From a virus: 64,000 nt of DNA. The position numbers and the translations under genes are program-made. Each line of letters starts with the position of its first letter. Within the stretch, counting starts at the first letter, position 1. The notes beneath the pieces were generated by a model. It saw only the letters and a list, made by a program, of their open reading frames with translations. It was not told where the DNA came from and did no database searches. Shown here piece after piece: positions 29,714-37,985 of this stretch. The stretch covers positions 1 to 64,000 of IMG/VR virus record IMGVR_UViG_3300030333_004027. One strand, 5' to 3'.

Positions 29714-30892
29714 GTGGCAAGAATGAAAGACACTATGGTTAACAATATGGCAAAGTCGCTCAATGTGAGCGTTGAAGCACTACAAGAGAAGGCGCAAGAA
29801 GTCCTAACACAACAGGGTTCAGCGTGGGAAAAAGCAGGTAAGTCAGCAGACGACTGTGACATCCTAGCACTTAGGGTTGCCGCAAGGCAAATCAACACGG
29901 CTAACGCCGCACTTAGAAGAGCAGGTGCGGAAAGTGTAGCAGGTATGTTCGTTTCCTGTCCACGACCGAAGGAGTGGGGCAAGATACTTTACAACAAGAT
30001 GAAGAATCAACTGACCGGCGCTGACGGTAATGCGGTTCATGCACTAGTCAATAGCGGTGCTATCGTTGTGTTTGAGGACAACCACGATGGAACCTACGCT
30101 AGAATGGCTATGGAAGAGTTTGGTGGCGATGGCACAGTATCAGAATTGCCTAGACACACTATGCGACTAGATGAGAACACTCACTTCTATGTAGTGTGGG
30201 ACAAGAGCAACCCCACCTTCCCATCCGGTGACGCTAACTTCAAGTATGGTAAGCCGCGACCACAGGATGAGAGGGAACGCACTTCACTATTCCTTACGAC
30301 AGAAGGTAAACTACTAACTGTCAAGGCACAGGGTAATGCTGCTGACATTCAGCACGATACTTTTACGCCGGGAACCATACCACTTAAGTTGGGTGCTAAT
30401 GGAACGACTGCTTATTGCAGACCAAATGTTTCGGTGCTAACGGCCGATGACAGTCTCACAAGCAAATTCCCACAGTCACCGCTTGATATGGTGAAGGGAG
30501 ATACACTACCATTTGATTACCTAGATAGTGTTGATGCTCTAGTCGCTTACTATGATGAACACAATGGTAAAGACGGTTGGTGGGATAGAATGGTTGCCGT
30601 ATCAACGGAAGTCATTCACATTGACCCACGCGATAACGGTGGTATGGTGCTAGTCTGTGCAGACCTAGACATGGCATCCGCCGCACCAACCATTGACGTT
30701 TACGTTGACGGTTCGGTTGACTTCGCCGTAGGAACAAAGTGCCTACTTGTCGGACAGACATGGAGAACACAAGAGGATGAGCAAAGACTTAGCGTTGCGG
30801 GTTGGTGGGCTTACGATGTTATCGAAGCAGAAAAGACTCAGCAACCGTTGTTTGACGATGATATGACTATCGAACAGGAGTATGGATACTGA
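29714..30892 (+). CDS. Hypothetical replication-module protein, possibly ssDNA-binding
   Basis: This 392-residue protein likely starts at GTG 29714, 28-31 nt after CTTTATATG; an ATG follows at 29723. The N-terminal 80 residues are helical (VSVEALQEKAQEVLTQQGSAW). The rest is strand-rich with segments that could form OB folds (LFLTTEGKLLTVKAQGN, VAVSTEVIHIDPRD, FAVGTKCLLVGQTWR). Its acidic C-terminal end (DDDMTIEQEYGY) resembles the tails of single-stranded DNA-binding proteins. It sits between clamp loader and ATPase. RPA-like function is an inference. Confidence 0.5.
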   Translation: MARMKDTMVNNMAKSLNVSVEALQEKAQEVLTQQGSAWEKAGKSADDCDILALRVAARQINTANAALRRAGAESVAGMFVSCPRPKEWGKILYNKMKNQLTGADGNAVHALVNSGAIVVFEDNHDGTYARMAMEEFGGDGTVSELPRHTMRLDENTHFYVVWDKSNPTFPSGDANFKYGKPRPQDERERTSLFLTTEGKLLTVKAQGNAADIQHDTFTPGTIPLKLGANGTTAYCRPNVSVLTADDSLTSKFPQSPLDMVKGDTLPFDYLDSVDALVAYYDEHNGKDGWWDRMVAVSTEVIHIDPRDNGGMVLVCADLDMASAAPTIDVYVDGSVDFAVGTKCLLVGQTWRTQEDEQRLSVAGWWAYDVIEAEKTQQPLFDDDMTIEQEYGY

Positions 30893-31869
30893 TGTCAGCG
30901 TGGGGAAAGGTGGATAATTCCACGGTAAAAGAAACTGCACCCGCAGTCCCTAAGATTGTATACAACAGGGATTACTACGCTAATCTGTTCAACAGTCAAA
31001 GGGCTACCCATAACGAAGGCCGCTACGCTTTAGTGGGGCATGAGAACACCTGCAAGACAGGACTCGCTTGCTATCTGCTTGAGCCTGAGATAGAATCAGG
31101 TAAGACTATCTATGTTTTAGATGTGGATAACTCCGCTATGTCAACTATTGGCGACCTGTATCCTGACAAGGAGAACATCATTGTTCTTCCCCTGCTTGAT
31201 GAGATGGATGACTCTATCTTCAATGAAGACAATAGCGTAAACTACCTACAACTGATTGAGAAGACAAAGTATTTCATCAATGTGATTGCAGATTCCATCA
31301 AGGAAGGTGCAGAAGTAGGCGGTGTTATCTTTGACGGCGGTTCGACTTTCCTAAAGTGGTGCGAGTTTGCTATGAGAGCGGCACTACTACGCAAGGGCGT
31401 TATCGAGGAAGAGTCTGACACCTTCAATCAGAAGGAGTGGCGAGAGCGCAACAAGTTAAACCGTGACGTTCTTGATAGACTTCACGCACTACCCGTTGGT
31501 AAGATATTCAACACCTTCCACTTGAAGGCCGTTCAACAGTATATGAACGATGGAACCGGTAAGAAGGTTCTAATGACTGTGGGCGAAAGACCTGATTGGG
31601 AGAAGGGAACGATGCGCCGATTCTCTCAGCAGATATTCCTATCTCGCTTTATGAAGAAGGCAGACGAAGCCGCCGGAGTCAAGGGCGACCGAACCCTACA
31701 AGACGGCGAGTGGTGTGTCAAGGCTACCATCGAAGAGATGAAGGGCAAATACATCGAGTTTGTAGGACAGACACATACGATTCTAACAGTAAAAGACGGG
31801 AAGGCTACATGGTTTGGTCTTCCGTTCTTGCGGAGTGATTTAGATGACACTAAGAATACAAAAGAATGA
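30892..31869 (+). CDS. RecA/Sak4-like ATPase with deviant Walker A
   Basis: The 325-residue protein has a RecA-fold ATPase core: Walker A GHENTCKT (49-56), in which the usual Gly before Lys is Cys54, then KTIYVLDVDNS, and a Walker B strand GGVIFDGGS. Phage relatives of this type (Sak4) assist single-strand annealing recombination and replication restart. It shares one base with the preceding gene and overlaps the next by 26 bp, so it belongs to the replication operon. The Cys substitution could change nucleotide turnover. Confidence 0.7.
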   Translation: MSAWGKVDNSTVKETAPAVPKIVYNRDYYANLFNSQRATHNEGRYALVGHENTCKTGLACYLLEPEIESGKTIYVLDVDNSAMSTIGDLYPDKENIIVLPLLDEMDDSIFNEDNSVNYLQLIEKTKYFINVIADSIKEGAEVGGVIFDGGSTFLKWCEFAMRAALLRKGVIEEESDTFNQKEWRERNKLNRDVLDRLHALPVGKIFNTFHLKAVQQYMNDGTGKKVLMTVGERPDWEKGTMRRFSQQIFLSRFMKKADEAAGVKGDRTLQDGEWCVKATIEEMKGKYIEFVGQTHTILTVKDGKATWFGLPFLRSDLDDTKNTKE

Positions 31870-32650
31870 GTTAACAGACCTACTAAAGAAGGCGCAGCGA
31901 AAGACCGTTCATGGTCCTTTGGTTGAGTCTTGTATTCTAAGTCACAATGGCGAGCAAACTTTGGATATTGTATCCCTTGTTAAAGACGGCGTTTCAAGTG
32001 TCGCAAAGTTTACGGTAAAAGTAAATGGCAACGCGCAAGAAATACCGATACCAAACATAACTGATTTGTTAGGTGTGTTAAAGTATCACGGTCAGACAGT
32101 AATTTTAGACTATGACGATAATAATAGGCTAAAAGTAAAGTCAGGCAGTAAGACTACTACTATCACCGCAAGCCGTGATGCTATCGCTTATTCTTCTTCA
32201 CCCGAAAGTATAGATGTATGGCATAGTCATTCTATCAAGATAGCACACAAGATAAATACAGAAACAATGTCATATGAGAGCGCAAATGGAACGATAGCAT
32301 CCTACTTTGTAATAGTAGCAGACTCCACGGATTTGTTTGAGGCTTTGCGTTGCGATGGTATGAACGGCAAGAAGACAGGAAAGTATAAGTTTATCTTCGA
32401 TGCTGATGGCTTCCATATAGAAACAGGCACGGAATTGAAAGGGCTGACTAGGGCTACAATCAATGAGTATGACGTTGGTAAACACACAATGTGCTTTGAG
32501 GGCGGTCTTGAGGAATTGATGAAAGTAGTGATGGGAGAAGTTGAATTGGGTTTCCTACACTTTACTGAAAGAAAGGGGGCCGCAGGTGAATGGGGTCTTA
32601 TCATCTCTATGGATGAAGATTTCGTATTCCAAACATCGGTGATAGCATGA
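31844..32650 (+). CDS. Probable sliding clamp (PCNA-like)
   Basis: This 268-residue protein between the ATPase and the DNA polymerase has clamp-like length and strand pattern. Segments such as LRIQKNELTDLLKKAQRK, QEIPIPNITDLLGVLKYHGQ and DFVFQTSVIA near the end resemble clamp subdomains. PCNA rings tether polymerase to DNA. The sequence is divergent and no diagnostic motif is certain, so the call rests partly on synteny with RFC and PolB. Its stop overlaps the polymerase start (ATGA). Confidence 0.6.
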   Translation: MTLRIQKNELTDLLKKAQRKTVHGPLVESCILSHNGEQTLDIVSLVKDGVSSVAKFTVKVNGNAQEIPIPNITDLLGVLKYHGQTVILDYDDNNRLKVKSGSKTTTITASRDAIAYSSSPESIDVWHSHSIKIAHKINTETMSYESANGTIASYFVIVADSTDLFEALRCDGMNGKKTGKYKFIFDADGFHIETGTELKGLTRATINEYDVGKHTMCFEGGLEELMKVVMGEVELGFLHFTERKGAAGEWGLIISMDEDFVFQTSVIA

Positions 32651-34887
32651 TTGTCGATAGAGGAAGAGGAACCGCCGTTCACATTCGTTATCGTGATGAC
32701 GAAGGCAACAGACAGATGTTGATAGAGAGGGACATCAATCCCTATTGCTTTGTGGAAACACAACACAAAGACCACTTCCCTGCTGCAAGAAAACAAGATG
32801 GTTTTGAGGGATTATACGGAGAGTCGTTAACTAAACTAACCGTGTATGACCCACAACAGATTCTTGAGATACAAGACATGGCTAAATCAGCAGGTTATAA
32901 GACATGGGAAGCAAAGATACCATTCTTAAACCGCGTGCTTGTTGACCGCTTGAAGCGCAAGATGAGTCCTATACCTAACTACGACCACAGGATATGGTAT
33001 CTTGACTGTGAGTGGAACCCCGAAACCAAAGCGATGCGTGTGATGGTATTCCACGATAACTTCACAGGCAAGACCGAATGCCTTTACGTTAATCCTAACT
33101 ACGATGCTACCGAAGCAAGCAACAGAACGCCGGGTCGCCGTGATGCGAAAGGAAGGCTTGAGTTTCCCAACGAGGAATCAATGCTACGCAATTTCTTAAC
33201 CCGCATAGGTGAGGCAGACCCCGATGTAATTACAGGGTGGTTCGTAGTTGGTGCTGATATTAAAACGATAATAGAAAGATGCAACGCCAAAGGTATAACT
33301 GCCGGCTCTCTATCTCCTTACAATAGGATTCGCTATCAGTTTGGTGATTGGGCGCAACCAATTCCGGGCCGCAACTGTATAGATTTGATGGTCGGCTTCT
33401 CTAAATTATGGGAATTGAAGAACGGGAAACTTCCGGGCTACAAATTGGATGACGTTGCTGAGATAGCATTAGGGGAAAAGAAAGTAGCCCTACCGGATGG
33501 ACACAACACTTACCACACGGACTTAGAATTATACTTAGATTATTCTATTCAAGATGTGGAATTGCTACCTAAATTAGATGCAAAAGTAAATGTGATAGGA
33601 TATTACACCGGATTACAACACTTGGTTCAATGTGACATTAGGGCAACACCATACATTACTAGGATGTTTACCAATCTAGTCTTGTCTGATACTGAGTTTG
33701 AAAAGCGAATACCTACAGAAGCACAATTCGATAAGATAGATTATCAAGGTGCAGACGTAATGGCAGTCGAACCCGGAGTCCATGAGAAAGTAGGTATCTT
33801 AGATGTCAAGGCTATGTATCATAGCAACGCCGCATTACATAACATCAGTTGGGAAACGCTGAGTGAAGATGGTGAAGATTGTGGTAATGGAGTTAAGTTT
33901 CATAAGGCTCACAAAGGACTACTTGTTCGACAGATGGATTTGATGACGAAACTTAGAAACCGATACAAGAATCTGATGGCGCAAGACCCCGATAACAAAG
34001 CGAGGTGGGATGCTATGCAGTATGCGTGTAAATCTCTTGTTGCTTCTATGTATGGGGTATGTGGTGATGCTAAGTATGGAATGTATCACCCGAAGGTTGC
34101 AGATGCAATCACATTTACTTCACGGCAGACACTAAAGAAGTTGCGTGACGAAGCATTTCAGGTCGGTTGGAAAACTATCTATGGACACACGGACAGTATT
34201 TTCGTGACCGGTGTTGATATGCGTAAATGGTCCGAAACACCCGATGCTCTTGAGAGACTAGAAACTATTAACACAAGAATGTATCCCATCGAAGTGCAGT
34301 TTGAAAGATACTGTGACCGTATGCTTCTCATGGCAAAGAACCGCTATGCGGGAAATGTGGTATGGACTGACGGAGAGTGGCATGAACCTACTCTTTATGT
34401 CAAAGGGATAGAGATGAAGCAATCTCGTATGCCGCCTGTGATGAAAGAAGCGATGCGGGAAGTCATCGGTGGAATACTTGCCAATAAAGAGGAAAAACAA
34501 ATACAAGAAAACATCAATAATTTAATTGTAAAAGTAATTAATGGTGAGTCGGAACCTATAAACCTTTGCATGAAAGGTAAACTGACAAAGAACGTCAGCG
34601 CATATCGAACCCTATCCGGTCCTAGTGCGGGGGCGGCTTGGGCCAATGAATATCTCGGTAAGAGGTATAGAGGTGGCGACTTCTTCTTGACTACCATAGA
34701 TAACAACGGTAAGTATATTGCTTTCGATGACCCACAGGAAATAGAGGGTAAGTATTCTATAGGATACAAGCACTTGGCTGAAAGGTTTATCGTAAAGAAA
34801 ATAGAGCCATATTGGGAAATGATGGGTTGGTCTATGCGGCCACTTCTCAACGCGCTTAACGGCAAGGGGGGATTGACTTGGCTATAA
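32647..34887 (+). CDS. polB: Family B DNA polymerase with 3'-5' exonuclease
   Basis: The 746-residue protein carries Exo I (DCE, D120 and E122) and Exo III (YSIQD, Y299 and D303). The polymerase motifs are A (DVKAMY, D386), B (KSLVASMYG, K462-G470), C (YGHTDS, 512-517) and KNRY-type. It is the replicative polymerase of the virus. Two deviations stand out: motif C has His514 where the first Asp of YGDTDS is usual, and motif B has Ala466 where Asn is usual. The catalytic D386 and D516 are present, so activity is expected. It is coupled to the clamp gene. Confidence 0.95.
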   Translation: MIVDRGRGTAVHIRYRDDEGNRQMLIERDINPYCFVETQHKDHFPAARKQDGFEGLYGESLTKLTVYDPQQILEIQDMAKSAGYKTWEAKIPFLNRVLVDRLKRKMSPIPNYDHRIWYLDCEWNPETKAMRVMVFHDNFTGKTECLYVNPNYDATEASNRTPGRRDAKGRLEFPNEESMLRNFLTRIGEADPDVITGWFVVGADIKTIIERCNAKGITAGSLSPYNRIRYQFGDWAQPIPGRNCIDLMVGFSKLWELKNGKLPGYKLDDVAEIALGEKKVALPDGHNTYHTDLELYLDYSIQDVELLPKLDAKVNVIGYYTGLQHLVQCDIRATPYITRMFTNLVLSDTEFEKRIPTEAQFDKIDYQGADVMAVEPGVHEKVGILDVKAMYHSNAALHNISWETLSEDGEDCGNGVKFHKAHKGLLVRQMDLMTKLRNRYKNLMAQDPDNKARWDAMQYACKSLVASMYGVCGDAKYGMYHPKVADAITFTSRQTLKKLRDEAFQVGWKTIYGHTDSIFVTGVDMRKWSETPDALERLETINTRMYPIEVQFERYCDRMLLMAKNRYAGNVVWTDGEWHEPTLYVKGIEMKQSRMPPVMKEAMREVIGGILANKEEKQIQENINNLIVKVINGESEPINLCMKGKLTKNVSAYRTLSGPSAGAAWANEYLGKRYRGGDFFLTTIDNNGKYIAFDDPQEIEGKYSIGYKHLAERFIVKKIEPYWEMMGWSMRPLLNALNGKGGLTWL

Positions 34888-34976
34888 GATGTAATTTTTG
34901 TAAGGTAAAAGTAAATGATACGGCAGATGGACTGTGTAAGTTTTGCGTTGTTTATCATCCGAATTGGGGAGAGTAA
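34878..34976 (+). CDS. Zinc-ribbon microprotein
   Basis: This 32-residue ORF starts at a TTG inside the end of polB. It reads MAIRCNFCKVKVNDTADGLC and continues with KFC, giving CxxC-x(13)-CxxC. It ends three bases before a GACGCTTGCGA promoter. The TTG start is an inference. Confidence 0.5.
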   Translation: MAIRCNFCKVKVNDTADGLCKFCVVYHPNWGE

Positions 34977-34978
34977 TT

Positions 34979-35014
34979 GACGCTTGCGAATAAATAAAGA
35001 GTAATGTTTATAAC
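34979..35014 (+). promoter_or_regulatory. GACGCTTGCGA plus TATA promoter
   Basis: GACGCTTGCGA (34979-34989), a 17-nt gap and TTTATAAC (35007-35014) lie 29 nt before the ATG at 35036. It starts a new leaderless transcript downstream of polB, in the same layout as at 15343 and 18649. Confidence 0.7.
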
Positions 35015-35035
35015 CGTGAAAATGTAGTGATATAT

Positions 35036-35368
35036 ATGACGAGAAGTAGGAAGATGAGTGGTAAGTTAACCACCAAGCAAATACAAGGTGAAGTGACCGA
35101 ACTAAAGAATGAGTTATCGCAGTTTGCTAATGCGTTGGTGCAAGAAGTAATGAAACATAATACTTTAATTTATGCGTTGTTGAATGACATGGGTAAGATG
35201 GAAAAGATTATCTGTGAGAATTGTGGCGAGGAAGTAGCAAGACCTGTGCTTAAAGACTTGGAGAATAACGATGATTGTCCTTCTTGTGGTAAGAGTTTGT
35301 TTATCACTAAGCAAGCAGACTTAGAGGACTTGAGTTATATCGCAGACTTGAATGATGATGAGGAATAG
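35036..35368 (+). CDS. Coiled-coil and zinc-ribbon protein
   Basis: The ATG at 35036 gives 110 residues; a GTG nine bases upstream is less likely. A coiled coil (TKQIQGEVTELKNELSQFAN...) is followed by CENCGEEV and CPSCGKS, a zinc ribbon of about 25 residues, and an acidic tail. The architecture is like transcription-elongation or DNA-binding adaptors. No closer assignment is possible. Confidence 0.6.
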   Translation: MTRSRKMSGKLTTKQIQGEVTELKNELSQFANALVQEVMKHNTLIYALLNDMGKMEKIICENCGEEVARPVLKDLENNDDCPSCGKSLFITKQADLEDLSYIADLNDDEE

Positions 35369-35370
35369 AC

Positions 35371-35679
35371 ATGGCAAGAAAGTTTCGTAGGAATTACGCT
35401 TGGATGCCCATAGTATGGGAGTATCTAAAGACAAGACCTAGAGATACTTTGTGGAGTTATGAGGAAATTATCAACGGCGCTACACTACAGGGAATTGAGA
35501 GATACGGAACACCATTAAAAGATTCATCTATCTGTCCTAACAAACTACAGTTTTCTAAAGTTATGGGCGGACAAGAAGGTATAGTTAAGGTAAAAGAAAA
35601 CTACTACACACCCTACAGATGGGGAATGAATGACAAATATAGAACATCGAGGTTTGAACGTGGAAGAGTCATCATATAA
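35371..35679 (+). CDS. Winged-helix family protein
   Basis: This 102-residue protein has RNYAWMPIVWEYLKTRP, a SYEEIINGATL helix, NKLQFSKVMGGQEGIVKV and a YYTPYRW wing. The plan matches the protein at 25381. Its 3' end overlaps the nuclease gene by 50 bp, if that gene starts at its first ATG. It is likely a small DNA-binding protein. Confidence 0.6.
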   Translation: MARKFRRNYAWMPIVWEYLKTRPRDTLWSYEEIINGATLQGIERYGTPLKDSSICPNKLQFSKVMGGQEGIVKVKENYYTPYRWGMNDKYRTSRFERGRVII

Positions 35680-36490
35680 CCCTTCCTTTGACGGACCACT
35701 ACGTGTGAGTAAGTCATCTTTGATGACCTACATGATGTGTCCAAGACAATTCTATTGGAAGTATGTTGCTGACATACCAAGAACCCCGCCAACAGAAGAG
35801 GCTATTCGTGGTGGTTTGGTTCACGAAGTGATGGAGTTTGGTTTACTTGAAGGCCCGGAGTCCGCTACTATTAAGGCAAAAGAACTTGGTGTTGAAGATG
35901 ACCCTGCGGTTGATGCTCTCACTTTGATGATACATCAGATAGCGCACGATATGGGTGGCTTTGAGGTCATAGAAGCGGAAGTCAAACACATGATACCGGA
36001 AACATATGAGGATGGTGAGATTATTTGGGTCGGTCTAATAGATGGTTTAGTCAAATTTGAGAGTGGGGAAATCGCCATTGTCGAATTAAAGACAGGTAAG
36101 ATGAATACCGGTAAGTTAGGTAGGACTAGAAAAGAATTACTTTACTATCGTAGGATGTTGACTCTCATGGATGGATACGAAGAACCCACTCACTTTTTAT
36201 ATATTTCTCCTGACTATGAATACAACGAGGGCGACCCACTTTTAAAGGAAGCAGATAAGAGAGGAAAGCGTCTGTGGCTCGGCCCTGAGCAGGGAATCGC
36301 AATAATGGAACCGATTGGTAAGCGTAGTATAAATGCTTTCTCGGAAGGTTTAAGTAGCACTATAGCACAGTTGCGACTCCAACAATGGCCTATGAATTGG
36401 AGTGAATATTTCTGTCCTTTATGGTGTGAATTTTGCTTGAGTTGTGAGGCCGAATTGACGGGAGATATTACGGAAGGTGAATGGTTATGA
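35630..36490 (+). CDS. Cas4/RecB-like nuclease with cysteine cluster
   Basis: The 286-residue protein shows the PD-(D/E)xK pattern of Cas4/RecB nucleases: RGGLVHEVME (His), GLIDGLV (Asp), a VELKTGK strand (Glu, Lys) and LLYYRRM (QxxxY-like). One Cys sits before the first helix (MCPRQFYWKY) and three or more near the C-terminus (CPLWCEFCLSC). This is the placement of the 4Fe-4S cluster in Cas4. Such enzymes degrade or process DNA ends. It lies among the replication genes and no CRISPR array is visible. The start could be downstream (GTG near 35659). Confidence 0.85.
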   Translation: MTNIEHRGLNVEESSYNPSFDGPLRVSKSSLMTYMMCPRQFYWKYVADIPRTPPTEEAIRGGLVHEVMEFGLLEGPESATIKAKELGVEDDPAVDALTLMIHQIAHDMGGFEVIEAEVKHMIPETYEDGEIIWVGLIDGLVKFESGEIAIVELKTGKMNTGKLGRTRKELLYYRRMLTLMDGYEEPTHFLYISPDYEYNEGDPLLKEADKRGKRLWLGPEQGIAIMEPIGKRSINAFSEGLSSTIAQLRLQQWPMNWSEYFCPLWCEFCLSCEAELTGDITEGEWL

Positions 36491-36642
36491 ATAAGATAAT
36501 AGTATGTGCTTCGTGTGGAGCAGAAGATAAATGGGAAGGCTTTGAGGATGTATATAGAGTCACAGGCAAAGAAGGGGAAGCACCGGAATTGGTGACTATC
36601 GCTGCCTGTGAGTGTGGCTATCAGCAAGAGGTGATAATGTAA
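36487..36642 (+). CDS. Zinc-ribbon microprotein
   Basis: This 51-residue ORF (MNKIIVCASCGAEDKWEGFE...) has CASC and CECG pairs. It starts in an ATGA overlap with the nuclease gene. It is coupled to the next ORF by one base. Confidence 0.6.
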   Translation: MNKIIVCASCGAEDKWEGFEDVYRVTGKEGEAPELVTIAACECGYQQEVIM

Positions 36643-36803
36643 TGATTCATATTGGCAGCATGGATTGGGATATAGACATCTCATGGTCTGATGTAGCACC
36701 GCTTCTTGCTATAATGATAGGAAGCATGGGTGTCGGTGTAGCAATTTACATTAAGTATCTGAAACTAAACCGATGTTTTGTTGTTCAACTTCCAAAGGAA
36801 TGA
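36642..36803 (+). CDS. Small membrane protein
   Basis: This 53-residue protein has an acidic N-terminus (DWDIDISWSDV) and one transmembrane helix (APLLAIMIGSMGVGVAIYIKYL). Its stop overlaps the primase start (ATGA). Function unknown. Confidence 0.55.
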   Translation: MIHIGSMDWDIDISWSDVAPLLAIMIGSMGVGVAIYIKYLKLNRCFVVQLPKE

Positions 36804-37792
36804 GTTATATGTTGTTGAATTTTCCAAGAGAGATAGGGCTTCGCCGTAATGTGTGTGCGAACCGTGGTGATTTTAATAATTATGTTAATAAATTAAACGG
36901 TAAAGCATCTTGTTATACGAGCCTATATTCCTTTGAGAGATTACACCCTGTATACTCTTGGAAAATGGATACCGAATCCGCTATCATAGACCGCGCATGG
37001 TGGGACTTTGATACCGAAGAGGGGGGTAGCCTATCTGACGTAAAAGAGTCCGTCAGAACGCTTCTAAATAGGCTTAACGGGGATGTTCGTCTAGTGTTTA
37101 CAGGTAGGGGGTTTCATGTGCATCAAATGTTTGAGAAACCTGTCTATGGAACACTAGTAGCAAAACACATTGAGCGCTATCAAAAGCAGATGGCAGGTGA
37201 TTTGCCTACGTTAGATGGTGTGGGTCATCCACAAAAACTTACACGCATTCCTGATACCTTTAATCCTAAAAGAAAGTCGTGGGCGGTCAACCTTCCGGCG
37301 GATGAGTTTGCACAAGACCCACATGGTTTTGACATACCCGAAACGCCTGTCGATGAGTATAAGGTTCTTGACCCCTTTAGAGGCATGGTCGTTGAATCTG
37401 ATTTCGACATTACACAATGGATTGCAGATAATCCACAGAAAGAGATAGTATTAGAGCGGGGGGAGTTTACGGGAGAAATTAGCACGGCCGATTTAGTGCC
37501 TATCCCACCGTGCCTAGAATCTCTTATTTACCATGAGAATCCAAAACACAAAGCGCGGTTGGCATTGGCTCAACATCTTGCTGAAAACCTACGCAATTTT
37601 GCACACCCATCAACGGTGTCAGCAGAACAAAGACATGAGATAACAGGTAAGATAGTTGACTTTATGGCTACGTTGGGTTGGAGAGATTTTAACCCACATA
37701 TAACTCGTAGTCACGTAAATAGTATCATGGGGTATGAGTATGCACCGTCAAAGTGTTTGGTGGATGTAGGCCCTTGTTGGGCGCATAATTAA
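36800..37792 (+). CDS. Archaeo-eukaryotic primase, PriS-like with PriL-type C-terminal Fe-S region
   Basis: The ATG at 36800 (330 residues) overlaps the previous stop. The N-terminal half has the AEP catalytic motif WWDFDTEEG (D69 and D71) and a GRGFHVHQMF strand with the conserved His. The C-terminal 100 residues resemble the PriL C-terminal domain: PPCLESL, ARLALAQHL, and APSKCLVDVGPC. Three of the four expected Fe-S cysteines are visible. A single-chain fusion of this kind is known from archaeal plasmids. It would make primers for the viral polymerase. Confidence 0.75.
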   Translation: MSYMLLNFPREIGLRRNVCANRGDFNNYVNKLNGKASCYTSLYSFERLHPVYSWKMDTESAIIDRAWWDFDTEEGGSLSDVKESVRTLLNRLNGDVRLVFTGRGFHVHQMFEKPVYGTLVAKHIERYQKQMAGDLPTLDGVGHPQKLTRIPDTFNPKRKSWAVNLPADEFAQDPHGFDIPETPVDEYKVLDPFRGMVVESDFDITQWIADNPQKEIVLERGEFTGEISTADLVPIPPCLESLIYHENPKHKARLALAQHLAENLRNFAHPSTVSAEQRHEITGKIVDFMATLGWRDFNPHITRSHVNSIMGYEYAPSKCLVDVGPCWAHN

Positions 37793-37808
37793 TCAAGGGG
37801 GTAAGTAA

Positions 37809-37949
37809 ATGGCAATAGCAAAGAAAAAGGTAAGATGCCCACTATGTTTCAGCGATAAAGGATTCGTAGAGGTTCACGGTTCATCCGCTTGTCTTAACTG
37901 TAAAAATAAAATTATATCTTGTTGTGGCGATGACGGATGCATAATTTAA
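37809..37949 (+). CDS. Zinc-ribbon microprotein
   Basis: This 46-residue ORF (MAIAKKKVRCPLCFSDKGF...) has CPLC, CLNC and a terminal CCGDDGC. It follows the primase by 16 bp with GGGGGTAAG as binding site. It is probably a zinc-binding adaptor. Confidence 0.6.
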   Translation: MAIAKKKVRCPLCFSDKGFVEVHGSSACLNCKNKIISCCGDDGCII

Positions 37950-37985
37950 GGTAAAACTTAAATAGACTACTATGGTAGTAGTTTT

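Noticed and set aside
26353-35600. Repeated word GGTAAAAGTAA at many sites
   Set aside because: Almost all copies lie within genes and encode Lys-Val-Lys-Val type strands, so codon preference explains them.
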